Assembly: GCA_022710725.1 (NCBI GenBank)
Contig: JAKLGK010000003.1
Coordinates: forward strand, 248,001 to 312,000
Reading direction: 5' to 3'
Source: Verrucomicrobiota bacterium
Lineage (GTDB): Bacteria; Verrucomicrobiota; Kiritimatiellia; CAIQIC01; JAGNIJ01
DNA length: 64,000 bases
Both the position numbers and the translations under genes were made by a program. The notes under the pieces are model-generated. The model was not told the origin of the DNA, made no database searches, and worked only from the letters and a program-made list of their open reading frames with translations. Below, in pieces: positions 31,504 through 40,059 of this stretch; position 1 is the first letter of the stretch, and every line of letters begins with the position of its first letter.

Positions 31504-31730
31504 TCAGGGCCAGGCTCCGTCTTCGACGCCGGCGGTCCCCCATGCCCGGTAGCGCCGGCGATCCCGGCCATTCCAGAACAACTCGGGGCCCGCCGCGGAC
31601 GGGACGACGCCGAGGAGCAGCGCGTCGGTCGTGTTGGTGGGCGCCGTGCCGGCGGAGGATGGGTGACGTCGGCGGGCGAACCGGTCACCCCGCACACCCA
31701 CATCGCCGCGATGAGCCATGCCCTTCTCAT
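31504..31730 (-). pseudogene. Possible frameshifted short secreted protein
   Basis: Reading from 31730 gives a signal peptide (MRRAWLIAAMWVCGVTGSPA). About 75 nt in, near 31655, the sensible frame changes: the neighbouring frame continues SSAGTAPTNTTDALLLGVVP and then FWNGRDRRRYRAWGTAGVED before a stop at 31504. Together they would make a plausible 75-residue secreted peptide. Either the sequence has a single-base error or the gene is broken. The rest of 31398-31826 shows only the promoter noted above. Confidence 0.3.
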
Positions 31731-31826
31731 TGCCGGATGGGATGTTCAACAGCAACAATCGTGCCGACAGGCTCGATAATCCTTCTGAAATCAAGCAGTT
31801 AAGAAGGAAACGAACTCGTGTGCATC

Positions 31827-31921
31827 TGGCGGAGAGGGGGGGATTCGAACCCCCGATACCGGATTTGGTCCAGTATGACGGTTTAGCAAACCGTTGCTTT
31901 CAGCCGCTCAGCCACCTCTCC
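31827..31921 (-). tRNA. tRNA-Ser (GCT)
   Basis: Seven-bp acceptor stem GGAGAGG/CCTCTCC, anticodon stem ACGGTTTGCTAAACCGT with anticodon GCT, a long variable arm as in class II serine tRNAs, and the T-arm GGGGGTTCGAATCCCCC. The CCA end is encoded. It lies 70 nt after birA at the end of the long minus-strand gene run. Confidence 0.95.
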
Positions 31922-31991
31922 ATTGCGGGGCCGCGTACTTCGTTGTGGAACTTACCGGAGGTCCCCCACGTGCGCAAGCGGCTTTTCGCTG

Positions 31992-32624
31992 CTATTCCAG
32001 TACGGGCAGGGTGGAGGTGCCGGTGCGAAGACTCCACTCCCGCAGAAGCGGCTGGCGGCGGCCAGCGCGAAAGCCGGCGTAGACGCGGCCCAGCGACTCG
32101 AGGACCAGCCCGGCCAGCCGGCGGGGTTCCGTCTCTACGCCTTCCAGCCGGCAGGACGTGACCTTGTCCCTCAAGTCTTCCCGCCACTCTGTCCGGTCCT
32201 GCATAACATTGATCCCCATGCCGAGCACGGCAAACTCGACCGTCTCGGCCTCAATCCGGGGTTCCACGAGGATGCCCGCGATCTTGCGGCCCCGCGCGAG
32301 CACGTCGTTGGGCCATTTTAACGTGAGGTCGCCTACCCCGGCCTGCTCCAGCGCGCCGGCGACAGCCAGGGCCCCGATCACGCCCAGCCAGTTGGCCTCG
32401 TACGCGGGAATGGCGGGGCGCAGCAGGACGGAAAGATAAACCCCCTGCCCCTCCGGCGAGAGCCAGACCCGGCCCTGCCGCCCGCGCCCCCTCTCCTGCC
32501 GTCGGGCGAGAATAGCCAGTCCCTCCGGGGCCCCCTGCACGGCCTCGGTCTTCGCGATGTCGTTGGTCGACGCGACGGAATCGTATTCCCGGAGGGTATA
32601 GACCAGCGGCGGATGTTCGGCCAT
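31992..32624 (-). CDS. birA: Biotin--[acetyl-CoA-carboxylase] ligase, no DNA-binding domain
   Basis: Attaches biotin to carboxyl-carrier proteins. The 210-residue enzyme has SVASTNDIAK at the start, the ATP/biotin loop RGRGRQGRVW near residue 45 and the catalytic LKWPNDVLARGRKIAGILVE near 102. The N-terminal helix-turn-helix of E. coli BirA is missing, so it is a ligase only and not a repressor. It begins 4 nt after nadC. Confidence 0.93.
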   Translation of the reverse strand: MAEHPPLVYTLREYDSVASTNDIAKTEAVQGAPEGLAILARRQERGRGRQGRVWLSPEGQGVYLSVLLRPAIPAYEANWLGVIGALAVAGALEQAGVGDLTLKWPNDVLARGRKIAGILVEPRIEAETVEFAVLGMGINVMQDRTEWREDLRDKVTSCRLEGVETEPRRLAGLVLESLGRVYAGFRAGRRQPLLREWSLRTGTSTLPVLE

Positions 32625-32628
32625 CGCG

Positions 32629-33504
32629 CTACGCTCCGGCTCCGAATTCGAGCGAGAAATCCGCGGCCGGCGCGGAATGCGTCAGCGCCCCGACGGAGAG
32701 CGCGTCGACGCCCGTGCGCGCGACGGCCTCGACGGTCTTCAGCGTGATGCCGCCGGAAGCCTCGAGTTTGCACAGGCCCTTGGCCAGGGTCACGCAGCGG
32801 GCGAGCCGGCCCGGCTTCATGTTGTCCAGCAGGATCCAATCCGGCCGGGCCGCCAGCGCCTCGCGCAATTCGTCCTCGTTCTCCACCTCGATCTCGATCA
32901 CGAGGCCGGGAAAACGGCGGCGCGCCTCCTCCACGGCCCCCGCCAGTCCGTTGCCGCCGCGCCGCGACCACGCCGCGCGATGGTTGTCCTTGATCAGCAC
33001 CCGGTCGTACAGCCCGATGCGATGATTAGCTCCGCCGCCGCACAACACGGCGTATTTCTCCAGGAAACGCAAGGTCGGCGTCGTCTTGCGCGTGTCCAGT
33101 ATCTGGACGCCGTACGGCGCCGCCTTGCGGGCGAACTGCCGGGTCAGCGTCGCGATGCCGGACAGACGCTGCAGAAAATTGAGCGCCACGCGCTCGGCGG
33201 CCAGGATGGACCGGGCGCGGCCCCACAGGACGAGCACCTCCTGGTCCCTCTCGACCGGGTCGCCGTCCCGCGCCTTCACGCGGCAATCCAGCCCGGCATC
33301 CACCTGCCGGAAGACCTCCGCGGCCACCGGAAGGCCCGCGACCACGCACGAGCCGCGGGACAGGATAGCCGCACCGGCCGATTCCTCCGCGCCGATCAGG
33401 GCCTCCGACGTGCAGTCGCCCGCGCCGAGGTCTTCCTCCAACGCGCGGCGGACGAGTTCCGCCAGCCGCGGATCACAAGCCAGGTCTGGCAAAGGGGTCA
33501 TCAT
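32629..33504 (-). CDS. nadC: Nicotinate-nucleotide pyrophosphorylase (carboxylating)
   Basis: Converts quinolinate and PRPP to nicotinate mononucleotide in de novo NAD synthesis. Signatures: LEEDLGAGDCTSEALI near residue 19, LNFLQRLSGIATLTR near 108, DTRKTTPTLR near 138, IEIEVENEDELREAL near 200, WILLDNM and LEASGGI. Length of 291 is normal. The two M residues at the start leave a one-codon ambiguity. nadC and birA are adjacent by 4 nt, a pairing of cofactor genes found in other bacteria. nadE is in this window too but far away. Confidence 0.95.
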   Translation of the reverse strand: MMTPLPDLACDPRLAELVRRALEEDLGAGDCTSEALIGAEESAGAAILSRGSCVVAGLPVAAEVFRQVDAGLDCRVKARDGDPVERDQEVLVLWGRARSILAAERVALNFLQRLSGIATLTRQFARKAAPYGVQILDTRKTTPTLRFLEKYAVLCGGGANHRIGLYDRVLIKDNHRAAWSRRGGNGLAGAVEEARRRFPGLVIEIEVENEDELREALAARPDWILLDNMKPGRLARCVTLAKGLCKLEASGGITLKTVEAVARTGVDALSVGALTHSAPAADFSLEFGAGA

Positions 33505-33537
33505 GATCAGAGACTAACATCCTGAAAGACGGTGGAT

Positions 33538-33607
33538 ATCACGAAATACACTGAAGACACGAAAAGAAAACATGATGGGAATTCTATGGTTTCGTGCGTT
33601 TCATGGT
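33538..33607. repeat. Imperfect inverted repeat overlapping the uvrB stop
   Basis: A block with CACGAAATACAC...CACGAAAA on the left and TTTCGTGCGTTTCATGG on the right, around a central GAATTC. The right arm encodes the last seven residues of UvrB and its stop. AT-rich compared with surroundings. The arms are imperfect. Confidence 0.45.
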
Positions 33608-35665
33608 TCCTCTCCGAGATCCCTTTCGTCTTCGGCCAATGACGTATTTCGTCAGCGCCGGGGATTTCTCGGGCGCCGTCGAATAGCCTTTTTCCTGCTT
33701 CTTCTGCGCGGCCTTGAGCTCGTAGAGCTGGTCGCGCAGCAGCGCGGCGCGCTCGAATTCCAGCGCCTCGGCGGCCTCCATCATCTCGCGCTCGATGTCC
33801 GCCATCACCTGCGCCGCGTCGTACTCCACGCCGGCCTCACGGATGGCCTGCGACTCCACCTCCTTCGCGGCCTCCTGCTCCGCGAGGCTGTCCTGGATGG
33901 CCTTGACGATGCTCTTCGGCGTGATGCCGTGCTCGCGGTTGTACGCGAGCTGCTTCTCGCGGCGCGCGCGCGTGATGTCGATCATGCGCCGCATGGATTC
34001 CGTCACCTGGTCGGCGTACAGGATGACCTCCCCGTTCAGGTGCCGCGCGGCGCGGCCCGCCGTCTGCACGAGCGAGGTCTCCGAGCGCAGGAACCCCTCC
34101 TTGTCCGCGTCCAGGACGGCGACGAGCGAAACCTCGGGCAGGTCTAGTCCCTCGCGCAGGAGGTTAATGCCCACGAGGCAGTCGAAGTCCGCCTTGCGCA
34201 GGCCGCGCAGGATCTCGACCCGCTCGATGGTGTCGATTTCCGAGTGCAGGTACTTCACGCGCAGCCCGATGTTGTGGAGGTACTCGGACAGGTCCTCGGC
34301 GGTCTTCTTGGTCAGCGTGGTGACGAGCGTCCGCTCGCCCTTCTCGGCCCGCTTCCGGACCTCCTCGATCAGGTCGTCGATCTGGCCGGCCAGCGGGCGC
34401 ACCTCGACGGGCGGATCCAGCAGGCCGGTCGGGCGGATGACCTGCGGGACGGGCGGCCAGCCGACCTCCCGCTCGAACGGGCCGGGCGTGGCCGTGGTGA
34501 ACAGGATCGGGCCCGTGACCGCCAGAAACTCGTCGAAATTCATCGGCCTATTGTCGAGGGCCGACGGCAGCCGGAACCCGTGTTCCACCAGGACCAGCTT
34601 GCGCGACCGGTCGCCGTTGTACATCCCGCGAAGCTGCGGAACGCTGACGTGCGACTCGTCGAGGATGGTCAGGAATTCCCCCTGGAAGAAGTCCAGGAGC
34701 GTCGCGGGCCGCTCGCCGGGGGCGCGTCCGGAGAGGTGGCGGGAATAGTTCTCGATGCCGCTGCAGTAGCCGACTTCGAGGAGCATCTCGATGTCGTATT
34801 CCGTGCGCATGCGCAGGCGCTGGGCCTCCAGCAGCTTCTCCGCGGCCTCGAACTTCTTCACCTGGTCCTCCAGCTCGGCGCGGATGCCGGCCAGGGCGCG
34901 CTCGATCTTGGCCTGGGGCATGACGAAGTGGCGCGCGGGTGAGATCATGACGCCCGGCAGCTCGGCAAGCGTGTGGCCGGTCAGCGGATCGATGCGCCGG
35001 ATGCGTTCCACCGAGTCGCCGAAGAAATCGATCCGCACGCCGTCCTTGCGGTAGGACGGAAAGATGTCCACCGCGTCGCCGCGCGCGCGGAACGTGCCGG
35101 GCTCGGTGGAGATATCGTTGCGCGAGTACTGGATGTCGACCAGCTTGCGCAGCACGGCGTCGCGGTCCGCGGGCTCCCCGCGGCGCAGGTTGACCAGCAT
35201 GTCGCGGTAATCCTCGGGCGAGCCCAGGCCGTAGATGCACGAGACGGAGGCCACGATGATGACGTCGCGGCGGTTGATCAGGGCGTCGGTCGCCGCGAGA
35301 CGCAGGCGCTCGATCTCGTCGTTGATCGCGGAGTCCTTCTCGATGTAGGTGTCGGTCTGCGGGATGTAGGCTTCGGGCTGGTAGTAGTCGTAGTAGCTGA
35401 CGAAGTACTCGACGGCGTTGTCCGGGAAGAAGCCCTTCAGCTCGGCGTAGAGCTGGGCGGCCAGCGTCTTGTTGTGCGAGATGACGAGGGTCGGCCGGCC
35501 CCAGCGCTGGATCACGTTGGCGATCGTGAACGTCTTGCCGGAGCCCGTGACGCCCTCGAGGGTCTGGAACCGGCGCCCGTCCGCCAGCCCGCGGCACAGG
35601 GCCTCGATCGCCTCGGGCTGGTCGCCGGTCGGCGCGAAGCCGGATTTAAGCCGGAAAACGTCCAT
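33584..35665 (-). CDS. uvrB: Excinuclease ABC subunit B
   Basis: Nucleotide excision repair helicase-like damage verifier. Recognised from [18 protein letters not shown] and the Walker [17 protein letters not shown] near residue 38, the beta-hairpin [40 protein letters not shown], and the C-terminal UVR motif [20 protein letters not shown] segment near residue 650. Length of 693 is normal. The last seven residues (TMKRTKP) are encoded by a palindromic repeat. It begins 14 nt after the glycosyltransferase stop, continuing the long minus-strand run. Confidence 0.97.
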   Translation of the reverse strand: MDVFRLKSGFAPTGDQPEAIEALCRGLADGRRFQTLEGVTGSGKTFTIANVIQRWGRPTLVISHNKTLAAQLYAELKGFFPDNAVEYFVSYYDYYQPEAYIPQTDTYIEKDSAINDEIERLRLAATDALINRRDVIIVASVSCIYGLGSPEDYRDMLVNLRRGEPADRDAVLRKLVDIQYSRNDISTEPGTFRARGDAVDIFPSYRKDGVRIDFFGDSVERIRRIDPLTGHTLAELPGVMISPARHFVMPQAKIERALAGIRAELEDQVKKFEAAEKLLEAQRLRMRTEYDIEMLLEVGYCSGIENYSRHLSGRAPGERPATLLDFFQGEFLTILDESHVSVPQLRGMYNGDRSRKLVLVEHGFRLPSALDNRPMNFDEFLAVTGPILFTTATPGPFEREVGWPPVPQVIRPTGLLDPPVEVRPLAGQIDDLIEEVRKRAEKGERTLVTTLTKKTAEDLSEYLHNIGLRVKYLHSEIDTIERVEILRGLRKADFDCLVGINLLREGLDLPEVSLVAVLDADKEGFLRSETSLVQTAGRAARHLNGEVILYADQVTESMRRMIDITRARREKQLAYNREHGITPKSIVKAIQDSLAEQEAAKEVESQAIREAGVEYDAAQVMADIEREMMEAAEALEFERAALLRDQLYELKAAQKKQEKGYSTAPEKSPALTKYVIGRRRKGSRRGTMKRTKP

Positions 35666-35679
35666 GCCGGCATCCTAAC

Positions 35680-36789
35680 CTAAACCGCTGCCGCGTACAA
35701 ACGGCAGAGCCGCTCGCCAAGTTCCTTTTCCACCCCCGGCCCGTACCGCCGCTCAAAGGCCCGCCGGCCCATCTCCCGGCGCAGGGCGGGATCGGCCAGC
35801 AGGGTCGCGACGGCAAGGGCCAGGGCCCCGGCATCCCCGGGCGGCACCAGCCGCCCCGTCCGTCCATCCTCGACGACCTCGTCCAAGGAGCCGACCCGGG
35901 TGGCCACGACGGGCTTGCCAAAGCAGGCGGCGACCGGCTCGATCCCGCTCTGGCTGGCCTCCAGGTACGGCAGCACGGCCAGGGCGCAGCGCCGGAAGAA
36001 AGCCGCCATCTCGCGGTCAGGAATGAACCGATTGTGCAATTCCACGTGCCCGCGCACGGACTCGAGCGAAGCCGACCAGGCGTCGAGGTCCCCTTTCCCG
36101 GCGATGATCAGCCGCGCTTGCGGAACGCGCTTCACGATCTCCGGCAGGGCCTCCAGGATCAGGCCCACGCCCTTGTACGCGTGAATCCGGCCGAACAGCA
36201 GGATGTCGAAGGGCTGCTCCTCCGCGGCCGCCGCCCAGGAACGAATCCGCGAGGGCTTGATGATCGGAAACACCTCGATGCGTTCCGGGTCGATACGCCA
36301 GCGGGCGACGGCCTGCTCCTTGAGCCGCCGCCCGTGGACCAGGAAACGACGGCTGTGCCCCAGCAGGGAGGACAGCTTGAACCGCTCCACCGGCCGCCTC
36401 TCCCCGAGATGCGGGAAGATATCGTGGATGCTGGATACCATGGGAATCCGGGCGGCGAGGCCCGGCACAAACAGGGGATAGGAAAGGTGGCCGGAGTTCA
36501 CGTGGAGCACGGTCGGCCGCCATGCGAGGATGTCCTGCCGCAGCCGTCGGGCGAGCCACGGCAGGCGGGCGAGGCGGCCGACCGCGCGCCAGGACAGTTC
36601 CTGCGGAGTGCGGTACCGGAATAACGCCACGCCGGGCTCGAACAGGTCCGGGTCCATGTCCTGCGGGCCGAAGAAGGCCACGGCGGCCTCCGGCCGGGCC
36701 TGGAGCACGGCGTTGGCCAGACCGGCCGCGCACTGCGCCATACCGCCCCGGTGCAGGCTCAAGATCGCCAGCCGGAGGGGCCCGCTCAT
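35680..36789 (-). CDS. GT4-like glycosyltransferase
   Basis: The start at 36789 has GGAGGAGG 5-12 nt upstream and overlaps the flippase stop by 4 nt; the longer frame beyond it is a shadow. The 369-residue protein has a GT-B fold pattern: an N-terminal RLAILSLHRGGMAQCAAGLA loop, ILLFGRIHAYKGVGLILEAL near residue 210, and the nucleotide-sugar site SGIEPVAACFGKPVVATRVG near 300. It probably adds a sugar to a lipid-linked surface oligosaccharide exported by the neighbouring flippase. Donor and acceptor are unknown. Confidence 0.85.
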   Translation of the reverse strand: MSGPLRLAILSLHRGGMAQCAAGLANAVLQARPEAAVAFFGPQDMDPDLFEPGVALFRYRTPQELSWRAVGRLARLPWLARRLRQDILAWRPTVLHVNSGHLSYPLFVPGLAARIPMVSSIHDIFPHLGERRPVERFKLSSLLGHSRRFLVHGRRLKEQAVARWRIDPERIEVFPIIKPSRIRSWAAAAEEQPFDILLFGRIHAYKGVGLILEALPEIVKRVPQARLIIAGKGDLDAWSASLESVRGHVELHNRFIPDREMAAFFRRCALAVLPYLEASQSGIEPVAACFGKPVVATRVGSLDEVVEDGRTGRLVPPGDAGALALAVATLLADPALRREMGRRAFERRYGPGVEKELGERLCRLYAAAV

Positions 36790-38315
36790 GCCCCTCCTCC
36801 CAAGCCCGGCCGCCTCAAGGAGGAGATAATGCCGGTCAATTCGTGGACGCGCAGGCTGCGGGAAACGAACACGCTGGCCACGAAGACGACCAGCCAGGCC
36901 GCGGGAGCCGGCCAGCCGAGGCCGCCCGGACCGGCCCGAATGGCGTAGACCGCCAAGCCGGCCGTCACGGCCAGCGGGAGCAGCAGCCGGATCGAGTCCA
37001 GGCTGATCCCCCATTTCCGCCGGGTCGTGATCGCCAGGTACAGCGCGTAGACGAGCGTGCCCGCGAGCAGGGCCCAGACCGTCTCGACGCCGGACCCCGT
37101 CCTGCCGAAGAGCAGGAACAGCGGGATGAACACCGCGAACATCCACAGGGAGGCCTTCAGCACCCGGCCGGGGCTTTTCATCAACTGCCCGAACAGGGCG
37201 TACCGCATCCCCAGCCAGAAGAACAGGGTCATGAGCAGCCACAGGCTGATGACGGGGATGGCCGGCGTGAAATCCTTCCCCAGGACGAAGGGCACGGCCC
37301 AGCCGGCCACCGTCATGAAGACGCCGGCAGCGGCGAGGATCAGCACGCCCCCGAGGCGGCTGAACAGGCTCTGCCAGACCACGCTGCGCCGGACGCCCTC
37401 GGTTTCCATGAGGATCGTGATGGAGGGCCAGAGCGCCCCGCCGGCCGTGCCGAGCAGGCCGAGCAGGACATTCTGGAGCCGCACGGCGAGGCCCACTCGC
37501 CCGATCAGCACGCTGCTCATCCCGGCGAGGCTCATGAAGTACGGGGCCATGGTGATGTAGGCCATCGCGCTCGTGTGGGCCAACGCGAGCATGATTCCGA
37601 ACGAGGCCAATTCCCGGAAGCGGGCCCGCGTCAGCCAGCCCCGCGGCCACCGGACATCCGGCCAGGCGACGACCCAGTTGAGGCCGGCGAGCGCGAGGTC
37701 GCCCACGGCGCACGCGGGCGGCACCCAGCGGAACCCTCCGGCGACATACGCGCCGGCCACGGCCACGGGCACGAGGAGCGCCTGCGCGACGTTGATGCAG
37801 ACGATCCGGCCCGCCCGGCGCTCGGCATACAGGAGGAGGAAAGGCGCCAGCCCCGCGACGCGGGCGAGGACGCTCAAGGCCAGGAAGCCGGCGGCCGCGC
37901 CTGTCATCAGGGGATTCCGGCTCGCGAGCAGCAGCAGGCCCCCGGCCGTCGCCGCGAGAACCGCCACGATGAAGCGGGTCGCCGCCACCGATTTGAAAAT
38001 CAGGCCGGCCTCTTCCTCCCGGCCCGCGGCGCGCGCGCCCACGTAGTACTGGGACATGACGGCCGGGGTGCCGAGCGCGCATAGCAGCGCGATGAAATCG
38101 ATCACGCTTCGGAAGAGCGCCCAGTTGCCGAAATCGCGCGCGCCCAGCAGCCGCGGGATGACCAGGGCAAGGGCCAGCGAAATCGCGATGCTCACGACCT
38201 GCCCGGCCGTAACGGCCACGACCCCCCGCGTGGCCCGGGACACCTCCCTGCGGCGTAATGACGGCGGGTTCTCTTCCTGTTCCGGATTCAGCATGACGAC
38301 CGGCTCGCCCGGCAT
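36786..38315 (-). CDS. Polysaccharide flippase (Wzx/MATE-like)
   Basis: A 509-residue protein with about 12-14 hydrophobic helices and the N-terminal pattern of the polysaccharide transporter group (VVAVTAGQVVSIAISLALAL, then IPRLLGARDFGNWALF near 55). Such proteins move lipid-linked oligosaccharides across the inner membrane. It lies between lpxD and a glycosyltransferase, which suits O-antigen or similar surface glycan assembly. Wzx is the likeliest role; MurJ is less likely from the sequence pattern. Confidence 0.82.
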   Translation of the reverse strand: MPGEPVVMLNPEQEENPPSLRRREVSRATRGVVAVTAGQVVSIAISLALALVIPRLLGARDFGNWALFRSVIDFIALLCALGTPAVMSQYYVGARAAGREEEAGLIFKSVAATRFIVAVLAATAGGLLLLASRNPLMTGAAAGFLALSVLARVAGLAPFLLLYAERRAGRIVCINVAQALLVPVAVAGAYVAGGFRWVPPACAVGDLALAGLNWVVAWPDVRWPRGWLTRARFRELASFGIMLALAHTSAMAYITMAPYFMSLAGMSSVLIGRVGLAVRLQNVLLGLLGTAGGALWPSITILMETEGVRRSVVWQSLFSRLGGVLILAAAGVFMTVAGWAVPFVLGKDFTPAIPVISLWLLMTLFFWLGMRYALFGQLMKSPGRVLKASLWMFAVFIPLFLLFGRTGSGVETVWALLAGTLVYALYLAITTRRKWGISLDSIRLLLPLAVTAGLAVYAIRAGPGGLGWPAPAAWLVVFVASVFVSRSLRVHELTGIISSLRRPGLGGGA

Positions 38316-38341
38316 GGAGCGACAGGAAAGGCGCGGAGCGG

Positions 38342-39382
38342 TCAGGCGCCCCGGGCTTCCAGGGCCTTCAGCCGCGCTTCCAACTCCGCCACCTTTTTCT
38401 TGAACTCCGGCAGGCGGGCAATATGGGCGTGCAATCGCTTTTCCTCGTCATGAGGGATCGCCGGATACCCGGACACGAACGATTGCGGTGCGATGTCCTT
38501 GGTGACCACCGACCGGGCCCCGACGATGCAGTCGCGCCCGATCACGATATGCCCCACCACGCCGACCTGGCCCGCCAGGATGGTGCGCTCTCCGATTTCC
38601 GAGCTGCCGGAGATGCCGACCATCGCGACGATCACGGCGTTGTCGCCGATGACCACGTTGTGGCCGATCTGGACCAGGTTGTCGATCTTCACGCCATTGC
38701 CGATCCGCGTGCGCCCGAACCGGGCGCGGTCGATCGTCGTGTTGGCGCCGATCTCCACGTCGTGGCCGAGCTCGACGATGCCGATCTGCGGGATCTTTTC
38801 CCGGACGCCCTTCTCGTTGACGGTGTATCCGAATCCGTCGCTCCCGATCACCACGCCGTTATGGAGGATCGCGCGGTCGCCGATGCGGCAGCCTTCGCGG
38901 ACCGTGACCTGCGGGTAGAACCGGCACGCCGCGCCGACCCTGACCCCGTGGCCGAGGTAGCAGCCGGCGAAGAGGACGGTCCCCTCGCCCACGGACGCGC
39001 CGGGCTCGATGACGACGTAGGGCCCGATGCTGACGTTGGCGCCGAGCTTCGCGTCGGGGGCGATGACGGCCGTCGGGTGCACGCCCGGCGGCGGCGAGAC
39101 CGGCGCGGGGGCGTACTCGATGGCGATCCGGGCGAAGGCCTTGTCCGGATCCCGGGCGAGCAACCGGCAGGGCGCCGCGCAGGGCCGGTTCCAGTCCTTC
39201 GGAACCACGACGGCGGACGCCTGCGTGGTGGCCGCGTCCGGGGCGTAGCGCATGTTCGCAAGAAAGGACAGCTGGCCGGGCCGCGCCTCGCGGAGGCCCG
39301 CCACGCCCGTGATCGCGACCGTCCCGTCTCCCTCGACCGTGGCGCCCACGCGTTGCGCCAGTTCCGCCGCCGTCCAGCTCAT
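38342..39382 (-). CDS. lpxD: UDP-3-O-acylglucosamine N-acyltransferase LpxD
   Basis: Third step of lipid A synthesis. I start at MSWTAAELAQRVG because GGAGGAACAC precedes it. The N-terminal uridine-binding domain (about 1-100) is followed by hexapeptide beta-helix repeats, with IGSDGFGYTVNEKG near residue 180 and the catalytic-His region NLVQIGHNVVIGDNAVIVA near 238. A C-terminal helical coil (HIARLPEFKKKVAELEARL) is present. Length of 346 is normal. The bamA-ompH-lpxD order is a well known conserved cluster. Confidence 0.96.
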   Translation of the reverse strand: MSWTAAELAQRVGATVEGDGTVAITGVAGLREARPGQLSFLANMRYAPDAATTQASAVVVPKDWNRPCAAPCRLLARDPDKAFARIAIEYAPAPVSPPPGVHPTAVIAPDAKLGANVSIGPYVVIEPGASVGEGTVLFAGCYLGHGVRVGAACRFYPQVTVREGCRIGDRAILHNGVVIGSDGFGYTVNEKGVREKIPQIGIVELGHDVEIGANTTIDRARFGRTRIGNGVKIDNLVQIGHNVVIGDNAVIVAMVGISGSSEIGERTILAGQVGVVGHIVIGRDCIVGARSVVTKDIAPQSFVSGYPAIPHDEEKRLHAHIARLPEFKKKVAELEARLKALEARGA

Positions 39383-39404
39383 GTGTTCCTCCGCGCCAAG
39401 AATC

Positions 39405-40034
39405 TCACTTCTCCGTCTCTTCCGCCGCGGGCGCCGCCGCCGGTTCGGCCTGGCCCTCGGTCTTGTTGAGCTGCTCCAGGATGATGTCCGTGATGTCGCT
39501 GCGGACATCCTGGTAGAGCACCAGTTCGACGCCGTTGAAGCTCTGCCCGGAGGAATCGAGCACGGTGCTCAAGCCCTGCGTGCGGGCATAGGTCTGGATC
39601 GTCTGCTGGATCTCGTCGACGATCCGCTTGCGCATGCGCCGGGTCTGGTCGTCGAGCTGCTTCTGCCGGGCCTCGTCGAAGCGCCGGATGCGCGTTTCCA
39701 TGTCGCGGGTCTCGATCAGCTTCTCCTCGGCCGCGTTGCGTTTCTGCGCGCGCGCGTCCTCGCTCAAGGCCGTGTTCTGCGCCTCGTCGCGCAGGAGGTT
39801 GAACTGCTCCTGAAGCTTCTCGAACTCCTCCGTGAGCTTCTTGCGCTCCTCGTTGAATTCCTCCGCCTGCTTCTTCAGCTGCTCGTCGGCGAGCTTGGTC
39901 TTGTAGAACTCGGTGAACGCCCGCTCCATGTCCACAAAGACAAGCGGGGGCGTCTCGGCCCGGGCCGCCAGGGCCAGGCCGAAGCCCACCGCCAACGTGA
40001 TCGCCGCCGCTCTCTTCACCGCGCTGCTCTTCAT
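39405..40034 (-). CDS. skp: OmpH/Skp-like periplasmic chaperone
   Basis: Signal peptide (VKRAAAITLAVGFGLALAAR) and a long coiled coil (about residues 35-150, rich in E, K and Q) bracketed by beta strands, one of them near FVDMERAFTEFYK. This is the trimeric jellyfish fold of Skp, which holds unfolded outer-membrane proteins for BamA. The C-terminal 20 residues are Ala/Glu-rich. Length of 209 is a little longer than E. coli Skp. It lies between bamA and lpxD. Confidence 0.88.
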   Translation of the reverse strand: MKSSAVKRAAAITLAVGFGLALAARAETPPLVFVDMERAFTEFYKTKLADEQLKKQAEEFNEERKKLTEEFEKLQEQFNLLRDEAQNTALSEDARAQKRNAAEEKLIETRDMETRIRRFDEARQKQLDDQTRRMRKRIVDEIQQTIQTYARTQGLSTVLDSSGQSFNGVELVLYQDVRSDITDIILEQLNKTEGQAEPAAAPAAEETEK

Positions 40035-40059
40035 GTTTCCTCCGTGCGTTGTGAAAGGA

